Of a DNA stretch of 64,000 bases, positions 8,515 to 15,757 are shown piece after piece. How positions within the stretch are numbered: the stretch's first letter is position 1; every line of letters starts with the position of its first letter. The stretch comes from Polyangium sp. y55x31 (GTDB lineage: Bacteria; Myxococcota_A; Polyangia; Polyangiales; Polyangiaceae): the NCBI RefSeq assembly GCF_029946505.1, contig NZ_JARZHG010000029.1, forward strand, positions 1 through 64,000. The letters are read 5' to 3'. The notes beneath the pieces were generated by a model. It did not search any database, had not been told where the DNA came from, and saw only the letters and a list, made by a program, of their open reading frames with translations. Position numbers and translations under genes: made by a program.

Positions 8515-8640
8515 TCCTCGGGTGCCAGATCGAGCTAGTCCCCTGACTCATCCAGCACGAGCACCGTCGCCGCCTTCGACGCGTGCCTCGCCGGCCCGCG
8601 GAACTGGGGCTCGTCTGGCAGCCGGACTGGTGGCCCGTGC
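8515..8640 (-). pseudogene. Relic of a DnaC-like ATPase gene (Walker B region)
   Basis: Read leftward, this stretch translates as SKAATVLVLDESGD, stop, LDLAPE. It matches the intact loader gene 8772-9641 at AKAATVLVLDDVGDELDSAPE (Walker B and following residues), with an in-frame TAG in place of Glu. The DNA similarity is visible over about 60 bases (8527-8580 against 8963-9035). The frame remains open for some codons upstream (RLPDEPQFRGPARH) but cannot be followed further. It is a remnant of a second helicase-loader gene, pointing to past recombination between related elements. The rest of 8488-8771 holds no gene I can support. Confidence 0.75.
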
Positions 8641-8771
8641 TCACCCGTGGCGCCCGGTGGCTTGCGTGAATGGGCGGACGCGCACTCGATCAAATGAAGA
8701 ATGCGTCTGACCGTCAGCGCTAGGAACCTCGACCAAGGGGCCTGAGCCTGGTCTATGCCGCCTGCCTCGCA

Positions 8772-9641
8772 TCATGGTCTATACGGTGCCCCTATGAATA
8801 CCACTGCCGCCTGCCCATAAACCCGCTTCGCCGTCCCGCCCCCGTAATACGTCGCCATCCTCTCCTCGGATAACCACGTCGTGACGATCGTCCGCAGTCG
8901 TGGCTCCTTGTGCCGGTAATCGATCACCTCCCGCGTCCCTGCCACCCGATCCGGAATCCATCCTGATCCCTCGGGAGCCGAATCGAGCTCGTCCCCCACG
9001 TCATCCAGGACGAGCACGGTCGCCGCTTTCGCCAGCTCCCGCGCTGCCTCCGCCGCCACCGAATCCCCCCGCAGCGCCCGCGCCGCCACGAACCGCGCCC
9101 CTCGAGCGATCCGCACTTGCTCCGGTAGCGCGACCTCCACGTGGGCCGGCCTCCTCGGCGCCCCCGTTTTCGCGAGCGGCCTCGAAGGCGCCGCATTCCC
9201 CACGAGCGCCGCCCGCACCTCGGCGGGAAGAGCATCGAACGTCCCCCGCTGGATCACGTGCCGCAGCACCACGCACGCCGCCGACGTCTTCCCCACCTGC
9301 GGCTCCGGCCCGAGGATCACCACGTTTTTCCCCGCCTCGAAAGCCGCCATCAGCTCCCGCCGCACCCGTGCCCACCCCTGGATCCGCTCGTTTTTCAGCC
9401 GCTCCGCGAGCTCGTCCCCGCCCGGCACCGCCCATTCGAACCGCGCCGGAATCGAGCGCAGCGCCGGGCGCAGCTCCGCATCGAAGGCCGCTCGCCTCTC
9501 CTCGGTTGCGCACGCCTTGCAGATCCCAGGCAGCCGCGCTGTCCCCCCGCATCCGGACCGGCACGGATACGCGCCCTCCCGAGGCATCGGGAAGAGCTCC
9601 CAATCCACATCCGCCGACGCCGAATGCCTCGCGCCCGTCAT
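8772..9641 (-). CDS. DnaC/IstB-like AAA+ helicase loader
   Basis: A 289-residue ATPase of the DnaC/DnaI/IstB class, which places the replicative helicase at an origin. A four-cysteine zinc site (C27, C31, C41, C44) precedes the ATPase core. Walker A is GPEPQVGKTS (111-120) and Walker B is VLVLDDVGDE; sensor I is TIVTTW and the arginine finger region is ERMATYYGGG. The start overlaps the stop of the O-like gene by four bases, so the two are coupled, the same initiator plus loader pairing as lambda O and P or phage O and DnaC genes. A 60-residue insert between Walker A and B is long for the family. Confidence 0.85.
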   Translation of the reverse strand: MTGARHSASADVDWELFPMPREGAYPCRSGCGGTARLPGICKACATEERRAAFDAELRPALRSIPARFEWAVPGGDELAERLKNERIQGWARVRRELMAAFEAGKNVVILGPEPQVGKTSAACVVLRHVIQRGTFDALPAEVRAALVGNAAPSRPLAKTGAPRRPAHVEVALPEQVRIARGARFVAARALRGDSVAAEAARELAKAATVLVLDDVGDELDSAPEGSGWIPDRVAGTREVIDYRHKEPRLRTIVTTWLSEERMATYYGGGTAKRVYGQAAVVFIGAPYRP

Positions 9642-10807
9642 AGGTAATTACCTCCCGCACAAACCGGCGCAGATTCGTCCTCGTCCACCCGTTCGATGGG
9701 CTCGGTTGAGAACAGCGGCTGCGCCCCGACCGCCCGACGTGGACCAGGGCCCCCCGACCGCGCTTCCTCGGTCTTGCCCTGCTTCCAGGCAAACTTGATC
9801 CCCATGCGGATCCAATTTTCCCAGGCTGCCCCCCAATCCGCCCAGCGCTGGTCCTTCGCCCTCGCCTTGCTGCAAAACGTGGCACTCTCGTGTTCCACGT
9901 CCGCTTCCGTCCACGCGAGGCCGGCCTGTATCGCTTGGGCCAACGCCCATTGACGCATCCCGGGCGAGGGAGCCCAGCCATCCGGCAGCGGTGTCAGCGG
10001 TTTTCGCCGTTTCGTCGTCCCGCCTTCGTCGCTCGTCGAGGCAATGCTCACGAGTCCCATTTGACCGGGCGCGGCTTCCCCCTGCGCCGCGCCTCGAGCC
10101 CGACGCTTGGAGCTCCCCGGTTTCGTCGCCCCTCTCTCTGAATTCTCTTTCTGTCTTTCACGATCAGGATCCAGATCAAGAGACAGAGAGAGAGAAGGGA
10201 GCTCCGCAGAACCGCCGGGCGGTCCAGGCAGAACCGCCGGGCGGTCCAGGGTAGATTGCCGGGCGGTCCAGGTACCCTTGTCCACCGCGTCGCCGCTGGA
10301 CTGCCGGGCGGTCCAGGCATCCACCGCGCCGCCCTCGACCTCGCCGCCCTCCTGAACCGCTGGGCGGTCCAGGCTGGACTGCCCGGCGTTCGAGGCCCTT
10401 TCATCCCCTGAACCGCTAGGCGGTCCAGGCTGAACCGCCGGACGGTCCAGCTCCCTCCGAGCCCGCACGCGCCGCCGAGGCTCCCCGCTGGGCCCGCCCA
10501 GCACGTCGAGCGCAATCCGGAACGCCATCACGGGCCTCCGCGCCGTCGGCCCCTCGACCAAAAGCACGCCGATCTTTCGGAGGAATGCGACCACCTCCAC
10601 GACAACCGATTTGGACGTCCCGAGATCCCCCGCGATTGTCCTGTGGTTCGTCCGCGCGATCCCCTCGTGATCCATGCGTAGCGCGAGGGCCAGGAGCACG
10701 GCCTTTTCCGCCAGTTGCAAGTCGGCGCGCGTAGCGTTGCGGATCGCGCCGAGCGCGATCACGACGACGCTTGGACGCGAGCCGAGCACCCCAGGATCAA
10801 GCACCAT
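9638..10807 (-). CDS. Phage O-like replication initiation protein containing internal repeats
   Basis: A 389-residue protein with three parts. Residues 25-105 are a winged helix (AEKAVLLALALRMDHEGIAR, then TIAGDLGTSKSVVVEVVAF), as in the DNA-binding half of phage O-type initiators. Residues 110-235 are a low-complexity linker whose DNA holds the iteron-like array. The C-terminal part has the motif KDQRWADWGAAWENWIR, shared by phage replication/DnaT-like proteins that recruit the loader. Being in one operon with a DnaC-like gene supports the role. The same repeated DNA is read in different frames (LDRPAVQ, WTARQS, PGPPGG), so selection acts on the DNA rather than on the peptide. Confidence 0.8.
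   Translation of the reverse strand: MVLDPGVLGSRPSVVVIALGAIRNATRADLQLAEKAVLLALALRMDHEGIARTNHRTIAGDLGTSKSVVVEVVAFLRKIGVLLVEGPTARRPVMAFRIALDVLGGPSGEPRRRVRARRELDRPAVQPGPPSGSGDERASNAGQSSLDRPAVQEGGEVEGGAVDAWTARQSSGDAVDKGTWTARQSTLDRPAVLPGPPGGSAELPSLSLSLDLDPDRERQKENSERGATKPGSSKRRARGAAQGEAAPGQMGLVSIASTSDEGGTTKRRKPLTPLPDGWAPSPGMRQWALAQAIQAGLAWTEADVEHESATFCSKARAKDQRWADWGAAWENWIRMGIKFAWKQGKTEEARSGGPGPRRAVGAQPLFSTEPIERVDEDESAPVCAGGNYL
10136..10200. other. A/T-richer, strand-asymmetric segment beside the iterons
   Basis: About half A+T in a region otherwise near 70 percent G+C, with a CT-rich half and an AG-rich half (GAGACAGAGAGAGAGAAGGG on the right). It codes for LSLSLDLDPDRERQKENSER in the O-like protein. 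It is the natural candidate for the DNA-unwinding element of the origin proposed for 10211-10450. Confidence 0.5.
10211..10450. repeat. Iteron-like array, candidate replication origin
   Basis: Eight copies of ACCGCCGGGCGGTCCAGG or close variants start at 10211, 10233, 10255, 10300, 10356, 10378, 10412 and 10434. The first 13 bases of each form a palindrome (ACCGCC-G-GGCGGT). Spacings are 22, 22, 45, 56, 22, 34 and 22 bases, so most copies lie on the same face of the helix. The array lies inside the O-like initiator gene, and just beside it (10136-10200) is a pyrimidine/purine-asymmetric stretch with far more A/T than the surroundings. Iterons inside the initiator gene next to an AT-rich segment is the layout of the lambda origin. 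Confidence 0.75.
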
Positions 10808-10808
10808 C

Positions 10809-11654
10809 CTATTCCCCGAACAGTCCGAGTTGATTCGCCTTCACCAGCCGCCGCGCGTCGGTGCATTGCGACTTGATCGCCTCCCGCGCATGCGCTGCGA
10901 TCCCCGGATCGATTTCGCTTCCGACGAACCGCATCCCGAGCCGCCGCGCGGCAACCCCCGTCGAGCCGCCGCCCGCGAAGAAGTCTACGACCAGGCCCCC
11001 GGGAGGAGCGACGACCGCCAGGCACCGCTCGATCAGGTCCGGAGGCTTTGCCGTTTGATGATTCCGGTCCGTCGTAGGGATCCGCGCCTGCCGCAGCACG
11101 TTCCCCGTCCTCGCGTCGTGAAAGACGCCCGTTCCTTTCACGAAATGGAGCACCACCTCATGCTGCGCACGAAACCCCGTCCCGAGCCCCGGTTGCTCCT
11201 TGTCCCAGACCACCATCGCCTGCCACCGGAGCCCGCTCGATTCGAGCGCCGGAGCGAGGAGGGGGATCATCTTCCAATCATAGAAAACGCCGAGGCTCCT
11301 GCCCTCGACCAGCACGCGAAACGCCTGAACCGCCACGCACCGCAGGAGCCACACGAGCCCGGCCGAGCCCATGTTGTCATTGATGAACCAGCCGAGCTTT
11401 TTGACGCTCCCATGCCTGAGCATCCCGCGCGCCTGCCGCCGCGCCGTCTCCGTGTATCCGCCCGAGCAATAGGGCGGATCGATCCACACGGCATGCGCGC
11501 AGCCGTCGGGCAGCTCCTCGGCGAATTCCAGAGCGTCCGCCGTCGCGAGATGCCATCCCGCGCGCCCATCGAGCACCTCGGCGAGCGTCCCTTCGCCGCG
11601 GATCTCGCCCCGCCCGTCCGTCGATCGTGCCGCCGACATCGAGCCCACGATCAA
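10809..11654 (-). CDS. DNA methyltransferase (N6-adenine or N4-cytosine, beta-type order)
   Basis: A protein of about 281 residues. The catalytic motif IV, WIDPPYCSGG, comes first, and the SAM-binding motif I, VVDFFAGGGSTGVAA, is near the C-terminus, which is the beta-class order. The target base (A or C) cannot be told from DPPY with confidence. Possible starts are TTG 11654, GTG 11648 (GGCGGG six bases upstream) and ATG 11639; the start is uncertain by five residues. It is the first gene of the leftward early operon, divergent from the repressor across the palindrome at 11669-11684. With no restriction enzyme beside it, it is likely a solitary phage methylase protecting the element or regulating it. 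Confidence 0.88.
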   Translation of the reverse strand: MIVGSMSAARSTDGRGEIRGEGTLAEVLDGRAGWHLATADALEFAEELPDGCAHAVWIDPPYCSGGYTETARRQARGMLRHGSVKKLGWFINDNMGSAGLVWLLRCVAVQAFRVLVEGRSLGVFYDWKMIPLLAPALESSGLRWQAMVVWDKEQPGLGTGFRAQHEVVLHFVKGTGVFHDARTGNVLRQARIPTTDRNHQTAKPPDLIERCLAVVAPPGGLVVDFFAGGGSTGVAARRLGMRFVGSEIDPGIAAHAREAIKSQCTDARRLVKANQLGLFGE

Positions 11655-11668
11655 CCCGCCGACTGTTA

Positions 11669-11684
11669 GTTGTCAAGTGACAAC
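11669..11684. promoter_or_regulatory. 16-bp palindromic operator between early operon and repressor
   Basis: GTTGTCAAGTGACAAC is a perfect palindrome centred in the divergent region between the methyltransferase gene (leftward) and the repressor gene (rightward). On the leftward strand it contains TTGACA, a consensus -35 hexamer, so a repressor bound here would cover the early promoter. Size, symmetry and position are those of a CI/Cro-type operator; that the neighbouring XRE protein binds it is inference. Confidence 0.65.
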
Positions 11685-11742
11685 GTAGGACGGGGGCAAA
11701 AGGTGCTTGCAACCACGGCCGGACCGTGCGCAGCATCGAGCC

Positions 11743-12201
11743 ATGGATCTTGGGGACCGGGTCAAGCAGGCCCGTCAGCTCCGCGGCATCAAGAGCACCG
11801 AGCTCGATCGTCTCGCAGGCGTGTCGCAGGGGACGACGAGCAGGCTCGAGAGCAAGCAGCGGGGGAAGTTCGGAGGGACCGCAACGACGGTTCAGCGCGT
11901 CGCGAAGGCGCTGCGCGTGAACATGGAGTGGCTCATGACGGGCCAGGGGCCGATGGAGGAGACGGAGGAAGACCCGATCCCGAATCGCGCCCTTGCGGCG
12001 AGCATCGCGCGAGACGGAGGTGTCGACGAGGAGGCGATCCGCGCCGTGCTCGGGAAGCCGGTCAAGGATGCCGAGACGCGGACCGTCTTGTGGTGGATCG
12101 ACGCCTTCCGCGCCCGCGAAGCCTTCCTCGCCCAGGAGCGAGAGATCACCGGCGCAGCCCCGGCGAAGAAGCCGACGCGCGCCCGAGCGCGCGCCACGTA
12201 G
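11743..12201 (+). CDS. XRE-family phage repressor
   Basis: A 152-residue protein with an N-terminal helix-turn-helix (MDLGDRVKQARQLRGI; recognition part GVSQGTTSRLESKQRG, residues 24-40) of the lambda Cro/CI type. The C-terminal half is acidic and then helical, without the Ser/Lys protease site of LexA-cleavable CI proteins, so induction by self-cleavage is not expected. I take ATG 11743 because the family begins there, although no ribosome site is visible; an upstream TTG at 11707 follows AAAAGG and would add 12 residues. It is divergent from the early operon and is the obvious candidate for lysogeny control. Confidence 0.83.
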   Translation: MDLGDRVKQARQLRGIKSTELDRLAGVSQGTTSRLESKQRGKFGGTATTVQRVAKALRVNMEWLMTGQGPMEETEEDPIPNRALAASIARDGGVDEEAIRAVLGKPVKDAETRTVLWWIDAFRAREAFLAQEREITGAAPAKKPTRARARAT

Positions 12202-12225
12202 GGCAGGGATGCGCCATGTTGGCAG

Positions 12226-12254
12226 TTGACATGGTTGCCGCCTGCCAGTACCGT
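12226..12254 (+). promoter_or_regulatory. Sigma-70-like promoter before the integrase genes
   Basis: TTGACA (12226-12231), a 17-base spacer and TACCGT (12249-12254) lie 45 bases before the small gene at 12299. The -35 is perfect and the -10 is weak. It would let the integrase be expressed independently of the repressor transcript. Confidence 0.45.
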
Positions 12255-12298
12255 CTGGCGAGCCTCGCGTTGATCGCGCGGGCCGGGAGCGTGTTGCC

Positions 12299-12565
12299 AT
12301 GGCGCGACGACCGAAAGCCAACGGAGCCGCAGCCGCCCGCCATCACGTCAGCGGGAAGTGGACGCAGATCGCCCTCCTCCTTCGCCGGATCGCCGACCTC
12401 ATCGAGGCCCCCGAGGACGACGAGGCCGAGGGCCCGAACCGGCCCCCGCGCCGCGCCGTCCGCTTCGATGCCCCTGTCGCCCCGCCCCTTCAACCGCCGA
12501 GCGATATCGATCGGCAGCGCGCGCGGGAAGATCTGCGCCGCCTCGGTTTCAAAGTGACGAAATGA
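12299..12565 (+). CDS. Small protein upstream of integrase, function unknown
   Basis: An 88-residue protein, basic at the start (MARRPKANG), helical in the middle (WTQIALLLRRIADLIEAPED) and ending in SDIDRQRAREDLRRLGFKV. It has no excisionase motif I can see, but it directly precedes and overlaps the integrase gene by four bases (ATGA), the position of directionality factors or of small conserved accessory ORFs in such elements. Coupled translation with the integrase is likely. Confidence 0.6.
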   Translation: MARRPKANGAAAARHHVSGKWTQIALLLRRIADLIEAPEDDEAEGPNRPPRRAVRFDAPVAPPLQPPSDIDRQRAREDLRRLGFKVTK

Positions 12566-13833
12566 GCGAGCAAACCAAGCGCCGCGGGCGAGGCCGCGGA
12601 ACCATCGAGCCGATGCCGAATGGCACGTTTCGCCCCCGCCTCCCCGGAGCCGGTGCGCGCCTCCGCCCGTGCGCCACGTACGAGGAGGCCGAACGCTTGC
12701 TCGATGCCGCGCTCGGCGAGCTCGCCGAGGGCAACGCCGTCGAGCCCGGAGGCTTGACGCTTCGATCGTGGGGCGTGCGCTACCTGGACGATCGCGAGCT
12801 TGGGGGAAACCGCGACGTCAAGACCGACCGATCCCGCTGGCGGAGGCACATCGACACCGCGTTTTTCGCCGACTGGCACATCGCCTCGATCCGCGCGCAG
12901 GACGTCCGCGAATGGTGCCGCGAGCTCCTCCGGAAGAAGGCTGCCCCCGGGCAGGGTCACAAGAAGACGAAGGACCGCAAAATCTCCCACGACACCGCGC
13001 AGTACAGCCTGAACCTCCTTCGCTGCTCCCTCGAAGCCGCCATCGAGGCCGGCCACCTCGCCGAGAACCCTGCCCGCGGTGTCCGCCTCCCTCAAAAGAA
13101 GAAGGCCCGCACCCACGACCCGTGGACGTACCTCCCCCCCGAGGAGCAAACCGCGCTCATCACGTGCGAAGCGATCCCCCTCGAAGGCCGATGCCTCATC
13201 GCCTTCGCCCTCGGGACGGGCATGCGCGAAAGCGAGCAGTGGGCGCAGCACCTCACGGACATCGACCTCGCGCGGAACATGATCACCGTGCGCTACGGCT
13301 CCCACGGCAAACCGCGCAAGAACGGCAAGATCTACCACATCCCGATCCTGCCCCTCGCGCGTTGGGCCCTCGATCAGTGGCTCCCGATCGTCGCCGCGCG
13401 CCCGAACCCGCACCGCCTCCTGTTCCCGCTCCCCTCGGGAGCACGCCGCCAGGCGAAGAAGGCCCCCGCCGAGTGGCCCGAGTGGCTCGCCGCCGCGAAC
13501 CTCCGCCCCGAGCGCCGCCACGACGGCCGCCCCGTCCGATGGCACGACCTCCGCCACACGTGCGCCTCGTCCCTCGTCGCCGGATGGTGGGGCGATCCGT
13601 GGACCCTCGAACAAGTCGCCGCCCAGCTCGGGCACGCGTCGAGGGACTCGACGGAGCGGTACGCCCACCTCGCGCCGGGGGCTCTGCTCGCCCCCGCCGC
13701 CCGCCTCGATCTATCCAGGATCTATCCAGCGGCGGGACGGCGAGAGGAGCTAACTACGTGGAATCACTCAGCACCCCCGGCAGGAATCGGACCTGCGACC
13801 TTCGGTTTAGGAAACCGCTGCTCTATCCACTGA
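12562..13833 (+). CDS. int: Tyrosine site-specific recombinase (integrase)
   Basis: A 423-residue phage-type tyrosine recombinase that would integrate and excise the element. The catalytic set is complete: R222 (GTGMRESEQW), H328-x-x-R331 (WHDLRHTC), H358 (LGHASRDSTERY) and the nucleophile Y367. The N-terminal part has an AP2-like arm-binding segment (GTFRPRLPGAGARLR) and a SAM-like core-binding domain. I start at ATG 12562, overlapping the preceding stop; longer starts lack support. The last 20 or so codons run antisense into the tRNA-Arg gene and the stop lies inside it, so the C-terminal end is supplied by the attachment site. Confidence 0.92.
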   Translation: MSEQTKRRGRGRGTIEPMPNGTFRPRLPGAGARLRPCATYEEAERLLDAALGELAEGNAVEPGGLTLRSWGVRYLDDRELGGNRDVKTDRSRWRRHIDTAFFADWHIASIRAQDVREWCRELLRKKAAPGQGHKKTKDRKISHDTAQYSLNLLRCSLEAAIEAGHLAENPARGVRLPQKKKARTHDPWTYLPPEEQTALITCEAIPLEGRCLIAFALGTGMRESEQWAQHLTDIDLARNMITVRYGSHGKPRKNGKIYHIPILPLARWALDQWLPIVAARPNPHRLLFPLPSGARRQAKKAPAEWPEWLAAANLRPERRHDGRPVRWHDLRHTCASSLVAGWWGDPWTLEQVAAQLGHASRDSTERYAHLAPGALLAPAARLDLSRIYPAAGRREELTTWNHSAPPAGIGPATFGLGNRCSIH

Positions 13834-13844
13834 GCTACGGGGGC
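13772..13844 (-). tRNA. tRNA-Arg (CCU anticodon)
   Basis: Leftward strand: GCCCCCG acceptor, GTAGCTCAGTGG D-arm start, anticodon stem/loop CGGTTTCCTAAACCG with anticodon CCT, T-arm GCAGGTCCGATTCCTGC and acceptor CGGGGGT, discriminator G. The first acceptor pair is G-U. CCA is not encoded. The 3' end faces the integrase gene, the usual geometry for tyrosine-recombinase elements inserted at the 3' end of a tRNA gene, so this is the likely attachment site; the tRNA remains intact. Confidence 0.95.
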
Positions 13845-13849
13845 ACGAC

Positions 13850-13872
13850 GGTCCTTCTCGGGAAGAAGGACC
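13850..13872. other. Inverted repeat in the tRNA leader
   Basis: GGTCCTTCT (13850-13858) and AGAAGGACC (13864-13872) form a perfect 9-bp stem with a five-base loop. It lies between the tRNA promoter and the tRNA 5' end, six bases from it, without a T-run. It could guide processing of the tRNA precursor or stop rightward readthrough from the integrase. Confidence 0.55.
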
Positions 13873-13877
13873 GCGGG

Positions 13878-13905
13878 ATCGTACGTGGCGGTTTGGACGA
13901 GTCAA
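13878..13905 (-). promoter_or_regulatory. Sigma-70-like promoter of tRNA-Arg
   Basis: Leftward strand TTGACT (13905-13900), a 16-base spacer and TACGAT (13883-13878). This would start transcription about 26 bases before the tRNA. Both hexamers are close to consensus, as expected for a stable-RNA promoter. Confidence 0.65.
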
Positions 13906-14035
13906 GGGCCAAGTGCGGTCCGTGGTCGGTTGTGGCACCTCTCGCCCGTGGTGCGACCTTCCCATCGACCTCTTGCTACCTGCTTGTGGCGTCGGCGGCT
14001 TGGTTTGCGGGGGTTGTGGTAGCCTCGTGGACGGC

Positions 14036-15757
14036 ATGCCGTATCGTTCCGAGCGCAAGCGTGAGGTGGCGGAGAGGCCCGAGGCGGGGCCGGTGGCCGA
14101 GATGGTTCGGCAGTTTGCCGATCCGCATGCGTTCGTTCGGGAACTCGTGCAGAACAGCATCGATGCTGGGGCGACGGCCATCGTCGTGCGCGTCGAGCGC
14201 TCGGGGGGGAGTGTTGCGACCTCCGTGCAGGATGATGGCGTGGGCATGGATCGGGCCGTCATCGAAGGGCCTTTGCTCACGCTGTTCAATTCCTCCAAGG
14301 AGGGGGATTCGTCCAAGATCGGCAAGTATGGTGTTGGGTTCGTCAGCGTGTTCGCCGTCGATCCCGAGGTCGTCGAGATTGATACCTGGCGAGATGGCGC
14401 GTGCCATCGCGTGCGATTGTTTCGGGATCATCGGTATGAGCTCGAACGGCTCGCGCCGCGGGCCGGGAGTGGGACGATCGTTTCGCTCCATCAGACCATG
14501 GAGGCGGATCGGTTCGAGGCGCATCGGGCTCGGATCGAGGGGGCGCTCCTGCGGTGGTGCAGGTATGCGGCCGTGCCCATTGAATTGCACGTGTCCGATC
14601 CGGATCGGCCCGAGACGAGCGGGGCGCGGCGGATGGATGGGCCGCTCGGGGTGCCGGCGCCGATTTTCGTGGAGACGCATCGGGGTGGGGAGCATATCGT
14701 CGTGGGGCCTTCGGCGGGGTCGGAGCGGTTTTGCGCGACGCCGCCCGCGCCCGAGGATTCGGCCTGGGGGAAGCCTACGTTTGCGGGGTTTTACAATCGC
14801 GGGCTCACGCTGTTCGAGACCACCGAGCCTCTCCTTCCGGGGCTCGAGCAGGTGCGCTTTCGCGTCGATAGTCCCCATTTGCGGCATACGTTGAGCCGCG
14901 ACAACGTGCTCCGGGATCGGGCGTTTCATCGCGTCGTCTCGCAGGTGCGGCTCCTCGTCCGGGGATCCCTCGCGCGAGAGCTCGGCTCGCGCCTCGCGCG
15001 GGCGGCGCGGGATCTCGCGAAAGCGAAGCCACCGTACGACGAGGAGGTCGTCCTTTCGTATGTGGCATTGCTGGAGGCGGCTTGTGCGCCGCCGCTCGTT
15101 TTGCCCAAAGACGAGATCGTCTTGCCGCTCGTGGCGGCCTGGGAGGGGAAACACGTCGCTTCCGAGGGGAAGCTCTTCAAGCGCAAGCAGATGTACGTCG
15201 CGCCCATCGCCGACGATCTCGGCCGTGCGCTCGCGCAGGTCGAAGAGCCCGTCGTGCTCGTGCCGCATCCGGCCATCGCCTCGTCGCTCTCGGCGCGGGG
15301 GCCTTTGCCGGGGCCGCTTGCGGTCGAAAAACATTGGGTGCTCCTCCACGAGCTTTCGGGCGAGGAATTCACGAAGGCCGATGGGGAGCTTTGTCTCGGC
15401 GTGCAAAAGGCCCTGCGCGGGGCGGGGATTCGGGTCGATCGGGTGGCATTCGCGCGGCCGAGCGCTTCCATTGCCTCGCCTTGTGTCCTCGTCCAGGGCG
15501 ACGTGCGATGCGTCGGCGTCGGGGTTTGGCTTTGCCGGATGGGGTTTGCGGATCGGGGGTGGGGCGAGGAGCGGGTCCGGGGCGGGCTCTTGCTCGACGT
15601 GACCAACGAGGCGGTGCTTGCCGCGCGTGAGCGGGCCCGCGAGGATGTGTTCGTCGCGGCGCACCTGCTCGCGCGAATCCTCTTGCTCTCGCGTGAAGAT
15701 CCGTCCGGAAAGGTCTCTGATTCGCTCTTCGAGGCTTCGGCGAAGGTGATTGCATGA
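14036..15757 (+). CDS. GHKL/Hsp90-like ATPase, first gene of a two-gene system
   Basis: A 573-residue protein with a complete GHKL ATP-binding site: N-box RELVQNSIDAGA with E36 and N40, G1 box DDGVGM (66-71) and G2 box IGKYGVGFVS (95-104). GTIVSLHQ near residue 143 is the fourth conserved strand. After this comes an Hsp90-like middle region with PHLRHTLSRDNVLRD, which resembles the HtpG segment around its conserved Ser-Arg-Glu. The C-terminal 250 residues are not recognised. It is shorter than HtpG (about 620) and lacks an obvious dimerisation tail. The stop overlaps the start of the 1910-residue partner gene (ATGA), so the two products are made together. I chose ATG 14036, where GHKL homology begins shortly after. 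Confidence 0.82.
   Translation: MPYRSERKREVAERPEAGPVAEMVRQFADPHAFVRELVQNSIDAGATAIVVRVERSGGSVATSVQDDGVGMDRAVIEGPLLTLFNSSKEGDSSKIGKYGVGFVSVFAVDPEVVEIDTWRDGACHRVRLFRDHRYELERLAPRAGSGTIVSLHQTMEADRFEAHRARIEGALLRWCRYAAVPIELHVSDPDRPETSGARRMDGPLGVPAPIFVETHRGGEHIVVGPSAGSERFCATPPAPEDSAWGKPTFAGFYNRGLTLFETTEPLLPGLEQVRFRVDSPHLRHTLSRDNVLRDRAFHRVVSQVRLLVRGSLARELGSRLARAARDLAKAKPPYDEEVVLSYVALLEAACAPPLVLPKDEIVLPLVAAWEGKHVASEGKLFKRKQMYVAPIADDLGRALAQVEEPVVLVPHPAIASSLSARGPLPGPLAVEKHWVLLHELSGEEFTKADGELCLGVQKALRGAGIRVDRVAFARPSASIASPCVLVQGDVRCVGVGVWLCRMGFADRGWGEERVRGGLLLDVTNEAVLAARERAREDVFVAAHLLARILLLSREDPSGKVSDSLFEASAKVIA

Noticed and set aside
13745-13833. Last codons of the integrase frame as a conserved protein segment
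   Set aside because: The peptide is simply the antisense reading of the tRNA gene, so it should not be used as evidence of homology.
13976-15664. Long leftward frame of 562 codons opposite the Hsp90-like gene
   Set aside because: Antisense frames stay open in very GC-rich DNA. Its composition is Arg/Pro/His-rich, with no domain, whereas the rightward frame has all GHKL motifs.
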